Assembly: GCF_001940245.1 (NCBI RefSeq)
Contig: NZ_MJIG01000004.1
Span: 558,001-622,000 of the forward strand
Reading direction: 5' to 3'
DNA from: Anaerostipes sp. 992a
GTDB lineage: Bacteria > Bacillota > Clostridia > Lachnospirales > Lachnospiraceae
DNA length: 64,000 bases
Positions within the stretch are counted from its first letter, which is position 1. Each line of letters opens with the position of its first letter. Made by a program: the position numbers and the translations under genes. Shown here one piece after another: positions 36,155 through 46,188 of this stretch. Below the pieces are notes generated by a model, which was not told where the DNA came from, did no database searches, and saw only the letters and a list, made by a program, of their open reading frames with translations.

Positions 36155-36168
36155 GTCCTTTCTTTCAC

Positions 36169-37506
36169 CTATTTAGAAGATCGAAGCAGAGAACGCTTTG
36201 TATATTCCACAAATTCCTTATTATTTTTCGTTCTCTTAAACAAATGTAACATCTGTTCCAGAATATCTTCTGCTTTGGAACCGGATAACTCTTTATGCAA
36301 TGCATACACTACTTCCTGTTCTTCCTTAGAAAGCAGAAGGTCATCTCTTCTGGTACCTGATTTTGCGATATCCACGGCTGGAAAGATTCGTTTTTCAGAT
36401 AAATGACGATTCAGCACCAACTCCATATTACCAGTTCCCTTAAATTCTTCAAATACGACATCATCCATCTTACTTCCAGTCTCAACCAGTGCTGTGGCAA
36501 GGATCGTAAGGCTTCCTCCCTCTCTCATATTTCTGGCTGCACCGAAAAACTTCTTTGGCATATAAAGAGCTGCCGGATCCAGACCACCCGTCAGTGTACG
36601 TCCACTTGGTGGAACCAGAAGATTATAAGCACGGGCCAGTCTTGTAATACTGTCAAGAAGGATAACCACATCCTCTTTATGCTCTACCAGACGCTTGGCA
36701 CGTTCTAGTACCATTTCGGATACCCGCTTATGATGTTCCGGCAATTCATCAAAGGTAGAATAGATAACTTCCACATTTGGACCTGCAATGGATTCCCGAA
36801 TATCCGTTACCTCTTCCGGACGTTCATCGATCAGCAGTACGATCAATTTCACATCTTCATAATTCTTACTAATACTCTTGGCGATCTGCTTTAACAATGT
36901 TGTCTTTCCTGTTTTTGGTGGTGACACGATCATTCCCCTCTGGCCTTTTCCAATTGGTGCCAGCAAATCCACCATTCGCATTGGAATCATCGAACTGGCA
37001 GTTTCTAAAGAAAATCTCTCATTTGGAAAAATCGGTGTCAGATCTTCAAAATTCTTTCGTTTCTGCGCCTCATAAGGATGATAACCATTAATGGAATCGA
37101 TGTACAAGAGAGCACTAAATTTCTCTCCTTGTGTCTTTACCCGAATACTTCCTTTTAAAATATCTCCGGTCTTTAAATTAAATCTTCGAATTTGTGACGG
37201 AGATACATATACATCATTTTCTCCTGGAAGATAGTTTTCACAACGGATAAATCCATATCCATCCTGCATAACCTCCAAAATTCCATTTGCTTTTTCTCCA
37301 CTGTCTAATTCCGCAAGCTTCTGGTTTTTCTCCTTTGTATCTTTTGTGTCCCTGGATTTCTTTCCTTCCTGCTGTTGCTCTTCCTGTTCCTGTTCTTCTT
37401 TCAGGCGCTCGATCAACGCACTTTTCTTTAAGGCAGAAACACCTTTCATTCCCTTTTCTTTTGCATATTGCTTTAAAGCAACAAGGGACATTTCCTCAAA
37501 TACCAT
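36169..37506 (-). CDS. rho: Transcription termination factor Rho
   Basis: 445 residues. Rho N-terminal helix bundle ([14 protein letters not shown]), then an acidic/lysine-rich insert (about 38-62), the cold-shock RNA-binding fold ([19 protein letters not shown]), and the ATPase ring with Walker [26 protein letters not shown] and [23 protein letters not shown] eight bases before the ATG. The insert is a common variable feature in Firmicutes. An RNA helicase that ends transcription of untranslated RNA. Confidence 0.98.
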   Translation of the reverse strand: MVFEEMSLVALKQYAKEKGMKGVSALKKSALIERLKEEQEQEEQQQEGKKSRDTKDTKEKNQKLAELDSGEKANGILEVMQDGYGFIRCENYLPGENDVYVSPSQIRRFNLKTGDILKGSIRVKTQGEKFSALLYIDSINGYHPYEAQKRKNFEDLTPIFPNERFSLETASSMIPMRMVDLLAPIGKGQRGMIVSPPKTGKTTLLKQIAKSISKNYEDVKLIVLLIDERPEEVTDIRESIAGPNVEVIYSTFDELPEHHKRVSEMVLERAKRLVEHKEDVVILLDSITRLARAYNLLVPPSGRTLTGGLDPAALYMPKKFFGAARNMREGGSLTILATALVETGSKMDDVVFEEFKGTGNMELVLNRHLSEKRIFPAVDIAKSGTRRDDLLLSKEEQEVVYALHKELSGSKAEDILEQMLHLFKRTKNNKEFVEYTKRSLLRSSK

Positions 37507-37630
37507 ATTATATTCTCCTTTTCTGCAATTTGGAAAAATCAGACGAATGTCTGTTGATTTCTTAAAAATTAAGCTAGAATCGATACTTAGGTTATCTTAG
37601 CATAGTTTTTCACAAATTGCAAGTTGGGAC

Positions 37631-38359
37631 TTAGCCGCTCTTTTCTGCCTCCATCTTCGTTTTTAAAGATAAGAGAATCTTTCTCTCCATTCGTGATACC
37701 TGGACCTGCGAAATTCCCATCATAATGCCGATCTCTCTCTGTGTCTTGTTGTCAAAATATCGTAGTCTGATCAATTCCTGCTCCTCTTTGGATAAAGACT
37801 GAATCAGATCAGACAGCATCATCTTATTCATCAGTTGTTCTTCCCATTTGGTTTTCTCTTCAATGGTATCCATCATGGCTATGTCATGTCCATCTCCCTC
37901 ATAAATCGTTCTGTTTAAGGATTCCACCTCCCGATTAGCTTCTAATGCTACCACAATCTCATCCACTGGCAGTCTGGTCACACTGGAGATTTCTTCAACG
38001 GTTGCCTCTCTGTGGTATTTCTTTTGGAACTGTTCCTTTGCCAGACTGACCCGATAAGCATGTTCCTTTAAAGAACGACTCACTTTGATCATACCATCAT
38101 CCCGCAAAAATCTCTTGATTTCTCCGGAAATCATGGGGACGGCATACGTAGAGAATTTCACCTCATAGGAGAGATCGAATTTATCAATGGCCTTCATCAA
38201 ACCAATACAGCCAATCTGAAATAAGTCCTCCAGCTCATATCCTCGATTGGAAAATCTTTTTACAATACTCCAAATTAATCCTACGTTATTCAAAACCAGC
38301 GTTTCTCTGGCTTCTTTATCTCCTGCTTTTGAACGCCTGATTAATTCTCTTTGCTCCAC
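37631..38359 (-). CDS. sigF: Sporulation sigma factor SigF
   Basis: Forespore-specific sigma factor. 242 residues with region 2 (RFSNRGYELEDLFQIGCIG, KFSTYAVPMISGEIKRFLRD), region 3 (KVSRSLKEHAYRV) and region 4 (LIRLRYFDNKTQREIGIMMG, ISQVQVSRMERKIL). GTG start at 38359 overlaps the spoIIAB end by 19 bases, as in the conserved spoIIA operon. Held inactive by SpoIIAB until asymmetric division. Confidence 0.96.
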   Translation of the reverse strand: MEQRELIRRSKAGDKEARETLVLNNVGLIWSIVKRFSNRGYELEDLFQIGCIGLMKAIDKFDLSYEVKFSTYAVPMISGEIKRFLRDDGMIKVSRSLKEHAYRVSLAKEQFQKKYHREATVEEISSVTRLPVDEIVVALEANREVESLNRTIYEGDGHDIAMMDTIEEKTKWEEQLMNKMMLSDLIQSLSKEEQELIRLRYFDNKTQREIGIMMGISQVQVSRMERKILLSLKTKMEAEKSG

Positions 38360-38766
38360 TGACTCACCTTTTTCCTCATTCTAACCTTTGTTCCATGAAA
38401 GAGCTCTGACTCCACATAGAGCTCATCCATAAATGCTTCCATAAATGCAAATCCCATTCCTGCCCGTTCTTTTTCCGGCTTTGTCGTATAAAGCGGTTCC
38501 ATTGCCTTTTCAATATTCTCGATTCCTTTTCCATAATCGATGATAGTCACTTCCAGGCAGTGATCTTTCAACTCTGCCTCCATAACAATTTTGCCATTCT
38601 CGTCATCATATCCATGGATGATGGCATTGGTAACTGCTTCTGATACTGCCGTTTTTACATCCGCCATTTCCTCAATGGTAGGGTCTTCCCTTAATAAATA
38701 GGCAGCAATTACTACCCTCGCCATAGCCTCATTTTCTGAACGGCTGTCAAATTCAAAACGTATCAT
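38341..38766 (-). CDS. spoIIAB: Anti-sigma-F factor and kinase SpoIIAB
   Basis: 141 residues, GHKL ATPase: N box AVSEAVTNAIIHGY, G1 IIDYGKGIEN, G2 ERAGMGFAFM. Binds SigF, and phosphorylates SpoIIAA on its serine. Ends by overlapping sigF, which keeps the stoichiometry of anti-sigma and sigma. Confidence 0.96.
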   Translation of the reverse strand: MIRFEFDSRSENEAMARVVIAAYLLREDPTIEEMADVKTAVSEAVTNAIIHGYDDENGKIVMEAELKDHCLEVTIIDYGKGIENIEKAMEPLYTTKPEKERAGMGFAFMEAFMDELYVESELFHGTKVRMRKKVSQWSKEN

Positions 38767-38781
38767 ACTTATCCTCCTCTT

Positions 38782-39084
38782 TTATTGCTGAATGATCTTA
38801 TACAACCCAGAAATCGTCATGATTCGGTCAATATTCCGATTGACATTCCGAATGTAAATATGTCCACCTACCGCATGAACCTCCTGGTATCTCCCCATGA
38901 TCATCCCTACGCCAGAGCTGTCCATAAAATCGGTTTTTAAAAAATCAAATCCAATATTCTCTACCGGATAAGAAATCATCATCATCTGACACTTTCTTTT
39001 TACCTGCTGAGCCAAATGATGATCCAACTCTCCCTCCAGCTTTATCCAAAGGGTCTTTCCCTCCATTTCATATCCAATTGCCAT
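38782..39084 (-). CDS. spoIIAA: Anti-anti-sigma factor SpoIIAA
   Basis: 100 residues, STAS domain. The phosphorylatable serine is in FMDSSGVGMIMGRY (about residue 57). Dephosphorylated SpoIIAA frees SigF from SpoIIAB. AAAGGAGAG lies before the ATG. First gene of the operon; the 137-base gap upstream has the terminator of the preceding gene but no sigma-H or Spo0A site that I could defend. Confidence 0.96.
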   Translation of the reverse strand: MAIGYEMEGKTLWIKLEGELDHHLAQQVKRKCQMMMISYPVENIGFDFLKTDFMDSSGVGMIMGRYQEVHAVGGHIYIRNVNRNIDRIMTISGLYKIIQQ

Positions 39085-39162
39085 TGTCTGTCTCTCCTTT
39101 CTGTCATGCCTGTCCTAAGGCTTCTCTTAATTTACCGTATTCTTCCTACAAAAAAACACGAA

Positions 39163-39199
39163 AAAAGGAGAACGAAAAATTTTTTCGTTCTCCTTTTAT
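39163..39199 (-). terminator. Intrinsic terminator after the TPR protein gene
   Basis: AAAAGGAGAACGAAAAA and TTTTTCGTTCTCCTTTT (39163-39179, 39181-39197) form a 17-base inverted repeat with essentially no spacer, so the central A/T pairs form the loop. Flanked by T-runs on the minus strand; separates the TPR gene from spoIIAA. Confidence 0.9.
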
Positions 39200-39221
39200 A
39201 TCTGTTTTTATAATCAAATAT

Positions 39222-40469
39222 TTAGTTTGTCTTTTCTGTTGTGCTTGTTGTTGCAGAGTCTTCCTTTGTACTGTCAGAAGATTTACTGCTCATACCATCC
39301 AAACGCTTCTGGGCATCTTTTGCCTGATTGCTGGTTGGGAACTTCTCGATCAGTTCATTAAATTTTTCCTTTGCACTCTTTGTCTGTCCCTTTTCTTCAT
39401 AAGCTCTTCCAAGCCAGTAATAATAAGAAGGGTTGGTATCATCTGCTTCAATTGCTGCAGATAATTCTTCAATTGCTGATTTGTATTTCGCATCGTCAAA
39501 GTGAGCCTTTCCTTCTGAGAAAAGTATGCTTGCTGTTGTCTTATCAAAAGTAGCACTCTTGATCTTTTCATATAAGGTCTTTTCCTCATCGTTTAAAACA
39601 CTCTCATCAATGCCTGCCAACGCTTTTGCAGCCTCACTCTTGTTATTGCTGTTATAATAATTTGCAGCCTTAATTAAAGATTCATCGCCATTTTTATATT
39701 TCTGTACTTCTTCCTTTGCCGCCTTTGTATCTGCCTGTGCATTGCTTAATTCTTCTTTTAAGGATTTGATTTCTGTATCCTTTGCTGTTAACTGATCCTT
39801 ATAATTATCTGCTTCGCTGACATATTCATTCTTCACGGAATTTCTTGCAGTCGGAAGAACAAGAACAAACATGGCAACAACTCCGATCAGAAATCCAATT
39901 CCCAAATAGATGAAGCTCTTCTTGTTGCTGGTTACTTCTTCATAATCATTTCCATTAGCTGTCTTCACTGGTGTTACCGTCTTCTTTGGTGCTGCCTTTT
40001 TCGCCTTTTTTCTGAGGGCTGGCTGCTCTGCTTTTTCTGCCTTACCTTCCGGCTGTTCTGCTTCTGCTGTAACCTGAACTTCCTCTGGCTCCGGTTTGAC
40101 AGTCAGCTCTTCCATGTATAAATGCGCTGTCTCATTGTTGGAATCTAATTTCAAAACCTGTTCGATAGCCTGACGGGCCTGTTCCTGCTTTCCTTCGTGG
40201 ATACAGACTAATGCAGCCAGAAGCTGCGCATCCACATGCTCTGGTAACAGACGGACTACCTTCTTGATCTGAATGTAAGCAAGATCATAGCTATTGGTCT
40301 GGCAATAATTTACTGCCAGTCTATAACGCTTTATGACCTGATCTACCTTATTTTGCTGAACCGGGCTATTTTGCACTTCCTGGCTCTTGCCCGCCATCAT
40401 TTCCTTTTCAATTTGTTTTTTATCTAAATCTATTGCAAACTTTTTTAATTCCTGTTCAAAATGAATCAT
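39222..40469 (-). CDS. TPR-repeat membrane protein
   Basis: 415 residues. TPR-like repeats at about 45-115 (RYRLAVNYCQTNSYDLAYIQ, HVDAQLLAALVCIHEGKQEQ), an Ala/Glu/Lys-rich linker (130-185), a single membrane helix (about 188-208, FIYLGIGFLIGVVAMFVLVL), a coiled coil (about 220-260), then more TPRs (310-385, with YYYWLGRAYEEKGQTKSAKEKF) and a Ser/Thr-rich end. It resembles envelope TPR scaffolds; function unknown. The start overlaps folC by 14 bases. Confidence 0.8.
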   Translation of the reverse strand: MIHFEQELKKFAIDLDKKQIEKEMMAGKSQEVQNSPVQQNKVDQVIKRYRLAVNYCQTNSYDLAYIQIKKVVRLLPEHVDAQLLAALVCIHEGKQEQARQAIEQVLKLDSNNETAHLYMEELTVKPEPEEVQVTAEAEQPEGKAEKAEQPALRKKAKKAAPKKTVTPVKTANGNDYEEVTSNKKSFIYLGIGFLIGVVAMFVLVLPTARNSVKNEYVSEADNYKDQLTAKDTEIKSLKEELSNAQADTKAAKEEVQKYKNGDESLIKAANYYNSNNKSEAAKALAGIDESVLNDEEKTLYEKIKSATFDKTTASILFSEGKAHFDDAKYKSAIEELSAAIEADDTNPSYYYWLGRAYEEKGQTKSAKEKFNELIEKFPTSNQAKDAQKRLDGMSSKSSDSTKEDSATTSTTEKTN

Positions 40470-41727
40470 ACTGCTCTCCTCCTAATAATCGCTCTATCAT
40501 TCCAGCCAGATATAAGGATCCGATACAAAAGAGGTAATCTTCCTTTCCTTCTACCGCCTGCTGATATGCGCAGATGGCATCCTCTTCCACAACAACTTCC
40601 CTATCTGTATATTTTTCGAATATATTTTTTATATGTAACTGATCTGCTCTTCGTTCTCCCGGAATTGCCGTAATCGTAATGCGTCGGAATCTTAAGTTCT
40701 GACAGATTTTCTTAATCATTTCTTCATAATCTTTATCTGCAACTACTGCAAACAGCAAGTCCTTCTTCACATGAGCATATTGAGTTGTTAATACTTCTAT
40801 CCATGCATCTACTGCATGTGGATTATGGGCACCATCTAAAATCACATGATGCTCAATCTCTTCCATCCGTGCCGGCCATCTCATGGCATTTACTCCACTT
40901 TTGACCGCCTCATTTGGAATTTCTGGTATCACCTCTTTTGCTGCATGCACAGCTAGATCCGCATTCCACAGCTGATACACAGCAGGTGAAGCGATTACCA
41001 AATCGTCGAATCTATGATAACCACTTTCTAGTAAAAAAGCAATACCTTTCTGACCAATTTCATGAATCTTAATATCCTCTTTCGAAAGTCTTATGATTTT
41101 CGACCGATTTTTCACAGCTTTTTCCTCAATCACCTGATTTACTGACGAATCCTGCTGCATATACACTACTGGTTTCCCCGGCTTAATGATTCCTGCCTTC
41201 TCGCAAGCAATCTTCTCCAAAGTATCCCCTAAGATCTTCATATGATCCAGTCCAATAGAGGTGATCACCGAAATCTCTGGTGTGACTACATTGGTGGAAT
41301 CATAGGTTCCTCCCAAACCTGTCTCTAATATACAGTAATCTGCATTTTCACGAGAAAAATACAGTAATGCCATTAAAAATAAATATTCAAAAAATGATAG
41401 CGGTTCTTCTACAACTTCCTGTACCTTTTCAAGATAATATGCAAAATCGTCATCCGATATGTCTCTTCCATCGATTTTTATCCGTTCATTGATTTTTACC
41501 AGATGTGGAGACGTAAAAAGAGCGGTTTTATAACCGCCTTTTCTTAAGATGGAATCCAGAAACGCGCAGACGGAGCCCTTTCCATTGGTCCCTGCCACAT
41601 GGAAGAACTTCATCCCACGTTCCGGATTTCCTAATCGCTCTAACACTTTTGCAAGATTATCATTGGAAGGATCCTTTGAAAAGTATGGAATTTCATCAAA
41701 AAACCGGACCGCTTCCGTATACTTCAT
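40456..41727 (-). CDS. folC: Folylpolyglutamate synthase / dihydrofolate synthase, first copy
   Basis: 423 residues, Mur-ligase fold. HVAGTNGKGSVCAFL (P-loop), TSPHLVKINERI, LGLGGTYDST-type motif (ILETGLGGTYDST) and LDGAHNPHAVDAW. It adds glutamates to folates and may also join glutamate to dihydropteroate. It lies between valS and the TPR gene, as in many Firmicutes. A second FolC is at 59072. Confidence 0.95.
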   Translation of the reverse strand: MKYTEAVRFFDEIPYFSKDPSNDNLAKVLERLGNPERGMKFFHVAGTNGKGSVCAFLDSILRKGGYKTALFTSPHLVKINERIKIDGRDISDDDFAYYLEKVQEVVEEPLSFFEYLFLMALLYFSRENADYCILETGLGGTYDSTNVVTPEISVITSIGLDHMKILGDTLEKIACEKAGIIKPGKPVVYMQQDSSVNQVIEEKAVKNRSKIIRLSKEDIKIHEIGQKGIAFLLESGYHRFDDLVIASPAVYQLWNADLAVHAAKEVIPEIPNEAVKSGVNAMRWPARMEEIEHHVILDGAHNPHAVDAWIEVLTTQYAHVKKDLLFAVVADKDYEEMIKKICQNLRFRRITITAIPGERRADQLHIKNIFEKYTDREVVVEEDAICAYQQAVEGKEDYLFCIGSLYLAGMIERLLGGEQYDSF

Positions 41728-41739
41728 AATATCACCTTA

Positions 41740-44382
41740 TTAAGCTTCAAGCTGATTCAGACGCTCTTCAACCTGTGCAAGCATCTGTGTATATTTTTCT
41801 AATTTTTCACGTTCTTCCAAAACCTTCTTCTCAGGAGCTTTGCTAATAAAACGTTCATTACTTAACATTCCCTGGCAGCGCTTAATCTCACCCTGCAGTT
41901 TTTTACGTTCTTTTCCAAGACGTTCCAACTCTTTCGCTATATCTACCAGTTCAGCAAATGGCATATAGATGACTGCCTCTGGAATTACTGTAGAAACAGC
42001 ATCATCAGCAATACCGCTCTTATCCTTCTGTATGATGACTTCGCTGGCATAGCCTAAGGTTGCGAAGAATATTTCTCCATTTTTAAAGATATTCCGAACA
42101 GCTTCATTTTCGGAAACAACATATACCTTTGCCTTTTTCTTTGGAGATACGTTCATCTCTGCGCGAATATTACGGATACCTCGAACTGCTTCCTTAATGG
42201 TTTCCACTGCTGTTTCGTCATCTGCAAAATTCCATTCTTCCTTGTACTCCGGCCACTGTGCCAGCATAATGGATTCTTCATCTGTTAAATTGCAATATAT
42301 TTCTTCTGTAATAAACGGCATAAATGGATGCAACATTTTCAGAGATTCCGCAAGAACCGTCTTCAATGTCCACAAAGCAGCTGCTTTTGTTTCGTCTTCT
42401 TCACTATACAAACGAGGTTTTACCATTTCAATGTACCAGTCACAGAATTCTTCCCAGATAAAGTCATTGATCTTCTGAACTGCAATTCCAAGCTCATATT
42501 TTTCCATATTGTCCGTTACATCTTTGGCAACAGTATTGAATTTGGATAAGATCCACTTATCTGCACTTGTCAGATCAGCAAGGGTTACATCTGAGAAATC
42601 TGCCTGTTCAAAATTCATCATCATAAATCTGGATGCATTCCATACCTTATTGGCAAAGTTACGGCTTGCTTCCACACGTTCCATATAAAAACGCATATCG
42701 TTTCCTGGTGCATTACCGGTAACCAGTGTAAATCTTAAGGCATCTGCACCGTACTGTTCGATAATCTCCAATGGATCGATTCCATTTCCTAAGGATTTAC
42801 TCATCTTTCTTCCCTGGGAATCACGAACCAGGCCATGAATCAATACTGTATCAAAAGGAGCCTTTCCAGTATGTTCATATCCAGAGAATACCATACGTAC
42901 TACCCAGAAGAAGATAATATCATATCCGGTTACCAGTACATTGGTTGGATAGAAATAATCCAATTCCTCTGTCTGATCTGGCCATCCAAGTGTGGAGAAT
43001 GGCCATAATGCTGAACTGAACCATGTATCCAGAGTATCTTCATCCTGTGTCAGATGTGTACATCCACATTTTGGACATTTTTCCGGCATACCGCCTCTTA
43101 CTACAACAGTCTCCCCACATTCATCACAGTAGTATGCAGGAATTCTGTGTCCCCACCATAACTGTCTGGAAATACACCAGTCACGGATATTTTCCAGCCA
43201 ATGAAGATATGTCTTCGTATAACGCTCTGGAACGAATTTTAATTCTCCCTTTTCAATGGCTTCGATGGCAGGTTTTGCCAATTCATCCATCTTAACAAAC
43301 CACTGAGGCTTGATCATAGGTTCGATGGTCGCTTTACAACGGTCATGAGTTCCTACTGCATGTGTATGTTCTTTTACTTTTACTAAATATCCCTGTTCCT
43401 CAAGATCTGCCACGATTGCTTTTCGTGCTTCATAACGATCCATTCCTGCATATTTGCCACCTAATTCGTTGATGGTAGCATCATCATTCATAATATTAAT
43501 CTCCGGAAGATTGTGACGTTTTCCAACTTCAAAGTCGTTTGGATCGTGAGCAGGTGTGATTTTTACACATCCAGTTCCAAATTCTTTATCTACATATGCA
43601 TCCGCTACTACCGGAATCTGACGATTACAAAGAGGAAGCTCAAGCATCTTGCCAACCAGATGGCTGTAGCGTTCATCATCCGGATGTACAGCAACTGCCG
43701 TATCTCCTAATAATGTCTCCGGTCTTGTTGTTGCGATTTCAACTACCTCATCGCTTCCAACAACCGGATAATTAATATGCCAGAAGTGTCCTGCCTGATC
43801 TACGTGTTCTACTTCTGCATCAGAGATGGAAGTCTTACATACCGGACACCAGTTAATGATTCTGGATCCTTTATAGATATATCCCTTTTCATATAATTTT
43901 ACGAATACTTCTTCTACTGCTTTTGAACATCCTTCGTCTAAAGTAAATCGTTCTCTATCCCAGTCACAGGCAGAGCCTAATTTCTTTAACTGGCTGATGA
44001 TGGTTCCGCCATATTCTTCCTTCCATGCCCATGCATGGTCTAAAAATTCTTCTCTGGTAAGATCAGACTTTTCTATTCCTTCTTTTTTTAATTTTTCAAT
44101 AATCTTAACTTCTGTTGCGATGCTGGCATGGTCTGTCCCCGGCTGCCATAATGTATTATAACCCTGCATCTTTTTAAAACGAATTAAAATATCCTGCAGC
44201 GTTTCATCCAATGCATGTCCCATGTGAAGCTTTCCTGTAATATTTGGAGGTGGAATCACGATGGTAAATGGTTTCTTGCTTCTGTCTACTTCTGCGTGGA
44301 AATATTTATTATCCAGCCATTTCTGATATAATCGGTCTTCAATTTCAGACGGATTATAATTCTTTTCTAATTCTTTACTCAT
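41740..44382 (-). CDS. valS: Valyl-tRNA synthetase
   Basis: 880 residues, class I. HIGH-type [16 protein letters not shown] near residue 45, editing domain ([18 protein letters not shown]), KMSKS in [13 protein letters not shown], anticodon-binding domain, and a C-terminal coiled coil typical of ValS (about 815-880). A zinc-like insertion (CDEC...CPKCGC) is present near 415. It is followed 13 bases on by folC. Its leader is short and not a T-box (see 44401-44473). Confidence 0.98.
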   Translation of the reverse strand: MSKELEKNYNPSEIEDRLYQKWLDNKYFHAEVDRSKKPFTIVIPPPNITGKLHMGHALDETLQDILIRFKKMQGYNTLWQPGTDHASIATEVKIIEKLKKEGIEKSDLTREEFLDHAWAWKEEYGGTIISQLKKLGSACDWDRERFTLDEGCSKAVEEVFVKLYEKGYIYKGSRIINWCPVCKTSISDAEVEHVDQAGHFWHINYPVVGSDEVVEIATTRPETLLGDTAVAVHPDDERYSHLVGKMLELPLCNRQIPVVADAYVDKEFGTGCVKITPAHDPNDFEVGKRHNLPEINIMNDDATINELGGKYAGMDRYEARKAIVADLEEQGYLVKVKEHTHAVGTHDRCKATIEPMIKPQWFVKMDELAKPAIEAIEKGELKFVPERYTKTYLHWLENIRDWCISRQLWWGHRIPAYYCDECGETVVVRGGMPEKCPKCGCTHLTQDEDTLDTWFSSALWPFSTLGWPDQTEELDYFYPTNVLVTGYDIIFFWVVRMVFSGYEHTGKAPFDTVLIHGLVRDSQGRKMSKSLGNGIDPLEIIEQYGADALRFTLVTGNAPGNDMRFYMERVEASRNFANKVWNASRFMMMNFEQADFSDVTLADLTSADKWILSKFNTVAKDVTDNMEKYELGIAVQKINDFIWEEFCDWYIEMVKPRLYSEEDETKAAALWTLKTVLAESLKMLHPFMPFITEEIYCNLTDEESIMLAQWPEYKEEWNFADDETAVETIKEAVRGIRNIRAEMNVSPKKKAKVYVVSENEAVRNIFKNGEIFFATLGYASEVIIQKDKSGIADDAVSTVIPEAVIYMPFAELVDIAKELERLGKERKKLQGEIKRCQGMLSNERFISKAPEKKVLEEREKLEKYTQMLAQVEERLNQLEA

Positions 44383-44400
44383 TTTCTTAGCTCCTTGTTT

Positions 44401-44497
44401 ATTTTAAAGAGAAAGCCCTCCATCCAAAGGACGAAGAGCTGGTAATGCTACTCGGCTTTCGCTCTATATTTTACATATTCTATCATATTTTATGCAA
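44401..44497 (-). promoter_or_regulatory. valS promoter and compact three-way-junction leader
   Basis: On the minus strand TTGCAT (44492-44497), 18 bases, TAAAAT (44468-44473). The transcript then folds: outer stem GAAAGCC/GGCTTTC (44454-44460 with 44411-44417) enclosing two small hairpins, CGTCC/GGATG and GAGT/GCTC. The T-box signature GGTGGNACC is absent and the leader is too short for one. A weak-terminator reading is less likely because the U-tract is poor. Confidence 0.5.
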
Positions 44498-44511
44498 TCT
44501 TTAAATGTCTG

Positions 44512-45429
44512 TCAAGCAGTTTCCATGGTTTGCACCAAATATTCATCAATTTTTTCCATCCGCTTCTGCATCTTCTGCAGGAATTCATCCTGCTCCTTTT
44601 CCACAAGGAAAATCTCAGGAAAGTACAAGTATACTTCCGGATGCCGAAAATGGAGAATTTCCATGATTCCTTCGTATTCATTTCTGGCTTTCTGATAATC
44701 CTCCCGATAATCCAGTTTCTTAAGGATTTTCTCCACATATGGATAAGCGTCCCACATATAATCATCCATTTCATCAAAGACACTTTTATACTTATCTTCA
44801 TAAAACTGCAGCATTTCCTGATCTTCTTTCATTTTTTCCATTTTCTCATCAATCTCACTCTGAAGAATCTCTTCTTCCACTTCGTCTTCTTCTTCCAGAA
44901 GATCTTGTCGTAAGGAATAAGAAAAGATCATCGCTCCCGCCAGCGGGATGCCACCCAACAAAATGAAGCTCGGTATCAGAAGTGTATGATAGATCTTAAA
45001 CATGGCAATATGAAACAATACAGAACATAGGAACATGATGCCAAAGGAAATGGCCAGCACCCATTTATTCCTTATAGAAATCTTTTCTTTCCTCTGCTCA
45101 TTTTTATACTGCTTTAAGATTTCCTTCTGCTCCTTGATCTCTTTGGTCAGAATATCCGTCTCCATCTCCAGCTGTTTCATATGATCCAAATCCTTTTTCA
45201 TCTCGCTGCGATGCTCTAAGATAGTGCTGACATCCTTCCTTGCAATGTCATTTCCACATATCTGCTCCCATGCCTTTTGTTGAATCCTGCTGCATTTTCC
45301 TGCCTTTTCCACCAGAACAATCAGCTGATCATCTGACATCTCAGCCAGGGAATCCATATCCTCTCTGATTTCGGATATTTTCTGGATCTCAGCCTCATAT
45401 AATTTCATCAATCGCTGTTTCTTATCCAT
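44512..45429 (-). CDS. Coiled-coil protein with two membrane helices
   Basis: 305 residues from the ATG at 45429, whose A overlaps the upstream stop (TAATG) with AAGGAG before it. Long charged helices at about 1-110 and 175-300 flank two adjacent membrane segments (about 121-143 and 147-168: WVLAISFGIMFLCSVLFHI, and LIPSFILLGGIPLAGAMIF). Both coiled-coil parts would face the same side. No known family recognised. It is the last gene of the DUF5717-DUF5716 cluster and may tether it to the membrane. Confidence 0.75.
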   Translation of the reverse strand: MDKKQRLMKLYEAEIQKISEIREDMDSLAEMSDDQLIVLVEKAGKCSRIQQKAWEQICGNDIARKDVSTILEHRSEMKKDLDHMKQLEMETDILTKEIKEQKEILKQYKNEQRKEKISIRNKWVLAISFGIMFLCSVLFHIAMFKIYHTLLIPSFILLGGIPLAGAMIFSYSLRQDLLEEEDEVEEEILQSEIDEKMEKMKEDQEMLQFYEDKYKSVFDEMDDYMWDAYPYVEKILKKLDYREDYQKARNEYEGIMEILHFRHPEVYLYFPEIFLVEKEQDEFLQKMQKRMEKIDEYLVQTMETA

Positions 45430-46175
45430 TATTCCATCTCCTTGCGGTACTCTCTTTTCCATTGTTTCAGCTTTTGCTTTTTATATTGATTGTTTTCCGT
45501 TTTCTTCTGCTCTAACGAATGCTGTTTCCACTGCTGCTTCCATGTCTCCCACTTCTTCATAAAGGCTGGATAATCCGTTCCTGCCATAATCTTTACCGAT
45601 GCAAACTCCCCCTGAAACATCAGGATGGAAAAATAAGCCTCCAGTGCCCTTTTTCTCTTCGTCAGTTGATAGGATTTAAAAAATAAACCCTTTGCTGTTT
45701 CAAAATCCCATTGGTGTGCATAACAGACTGCCATATTATAAAGCGTTCTTCCGTCCTCTTCCCTGGTATCAGACATACGATATTGCTTCAGCGCTTTTTC
45801 ATACCGCTTTTGCTTTAAATATTCATCTCCCAGGCGAACCTTTCGTTCAGAATCCGTCATTCGCTCATAGCGATCGTACTTTTTCATCAATACGCTGATT
45901 TCCTGCGGAAGAAAATAATTTCTGCAGGAGATCAGCTTCTGAAATTTTTCCCGCGGTGTGGAAAGCTTCGCCCACTCCTGTTCCAAATCCCGAATTTCAA
46001 GATCATTGGCAATCCACTGTAATAGCTCCTTAGAAATTCCTTCTTCCACAAAAAACAGGAAATGCTCCCGAATGCAGAAGCATAATTCCTCATATGTTGA
46101 AATTGTCTGATGGAAAGAGGTAAATTCATAGGTTCTCTCCGCCTCTTTCGTCTCACATAAAATTATCTGTCCCAT
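45429..46175 (-). CDS. TPR-like soluble protein of the DUF5716/5717 cluster
   Basis: 248 residues. The N-terminal part (about 25-105) is helical, with KLISCRNYFLPQEI; residues 115-200 look like TPR units (RLGDEYLKQKRYEKALKQYR, TLYNMAVCYAHQWDFETAK), and the last 35 residues are basic and glutamine-rich (WKQQWKQHSLEQKKTE). No signal or membrane helix. Unknown function. Coupled to the downstream coiled-coil gene, and 14 bases after DUF5716. Confidence 0.7.
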   Translation of the reverse strand: MGQIILCETKEAERTYEFTSFHQTISTYEELCFCIREHFLFFVEEGISKELLQWIANDLEIRDLEQEWAKLSTPREKFQKLISCRNYFLPQEISVLMKKYDRYERMTDSERKVRLGDEYLKQKRYEKALKQYRMSDTREEDGRTLYNMAVCYAHQWDFETAKGLFFKSYQLTKRKRALEAYFSILMFQGEFASVKIMAGTDYPAFMKKWETWKQQWKQHSLEQKKTENNQYKKQKLKQWKREYRKEME

Positions 46176-46188
46176 ATCCTTACACCTC

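Noticed and set aside
39085-39222. Sigma-H or Spo0A control site for the spoIIA operon
   Set aside because: A weak AGGA...GAA match is present, but spacing and identity are too poor to claim.
44383-44500. T-box upstream of valS
   Set aside because: Too short, and the conserved T-box sequence is absent.
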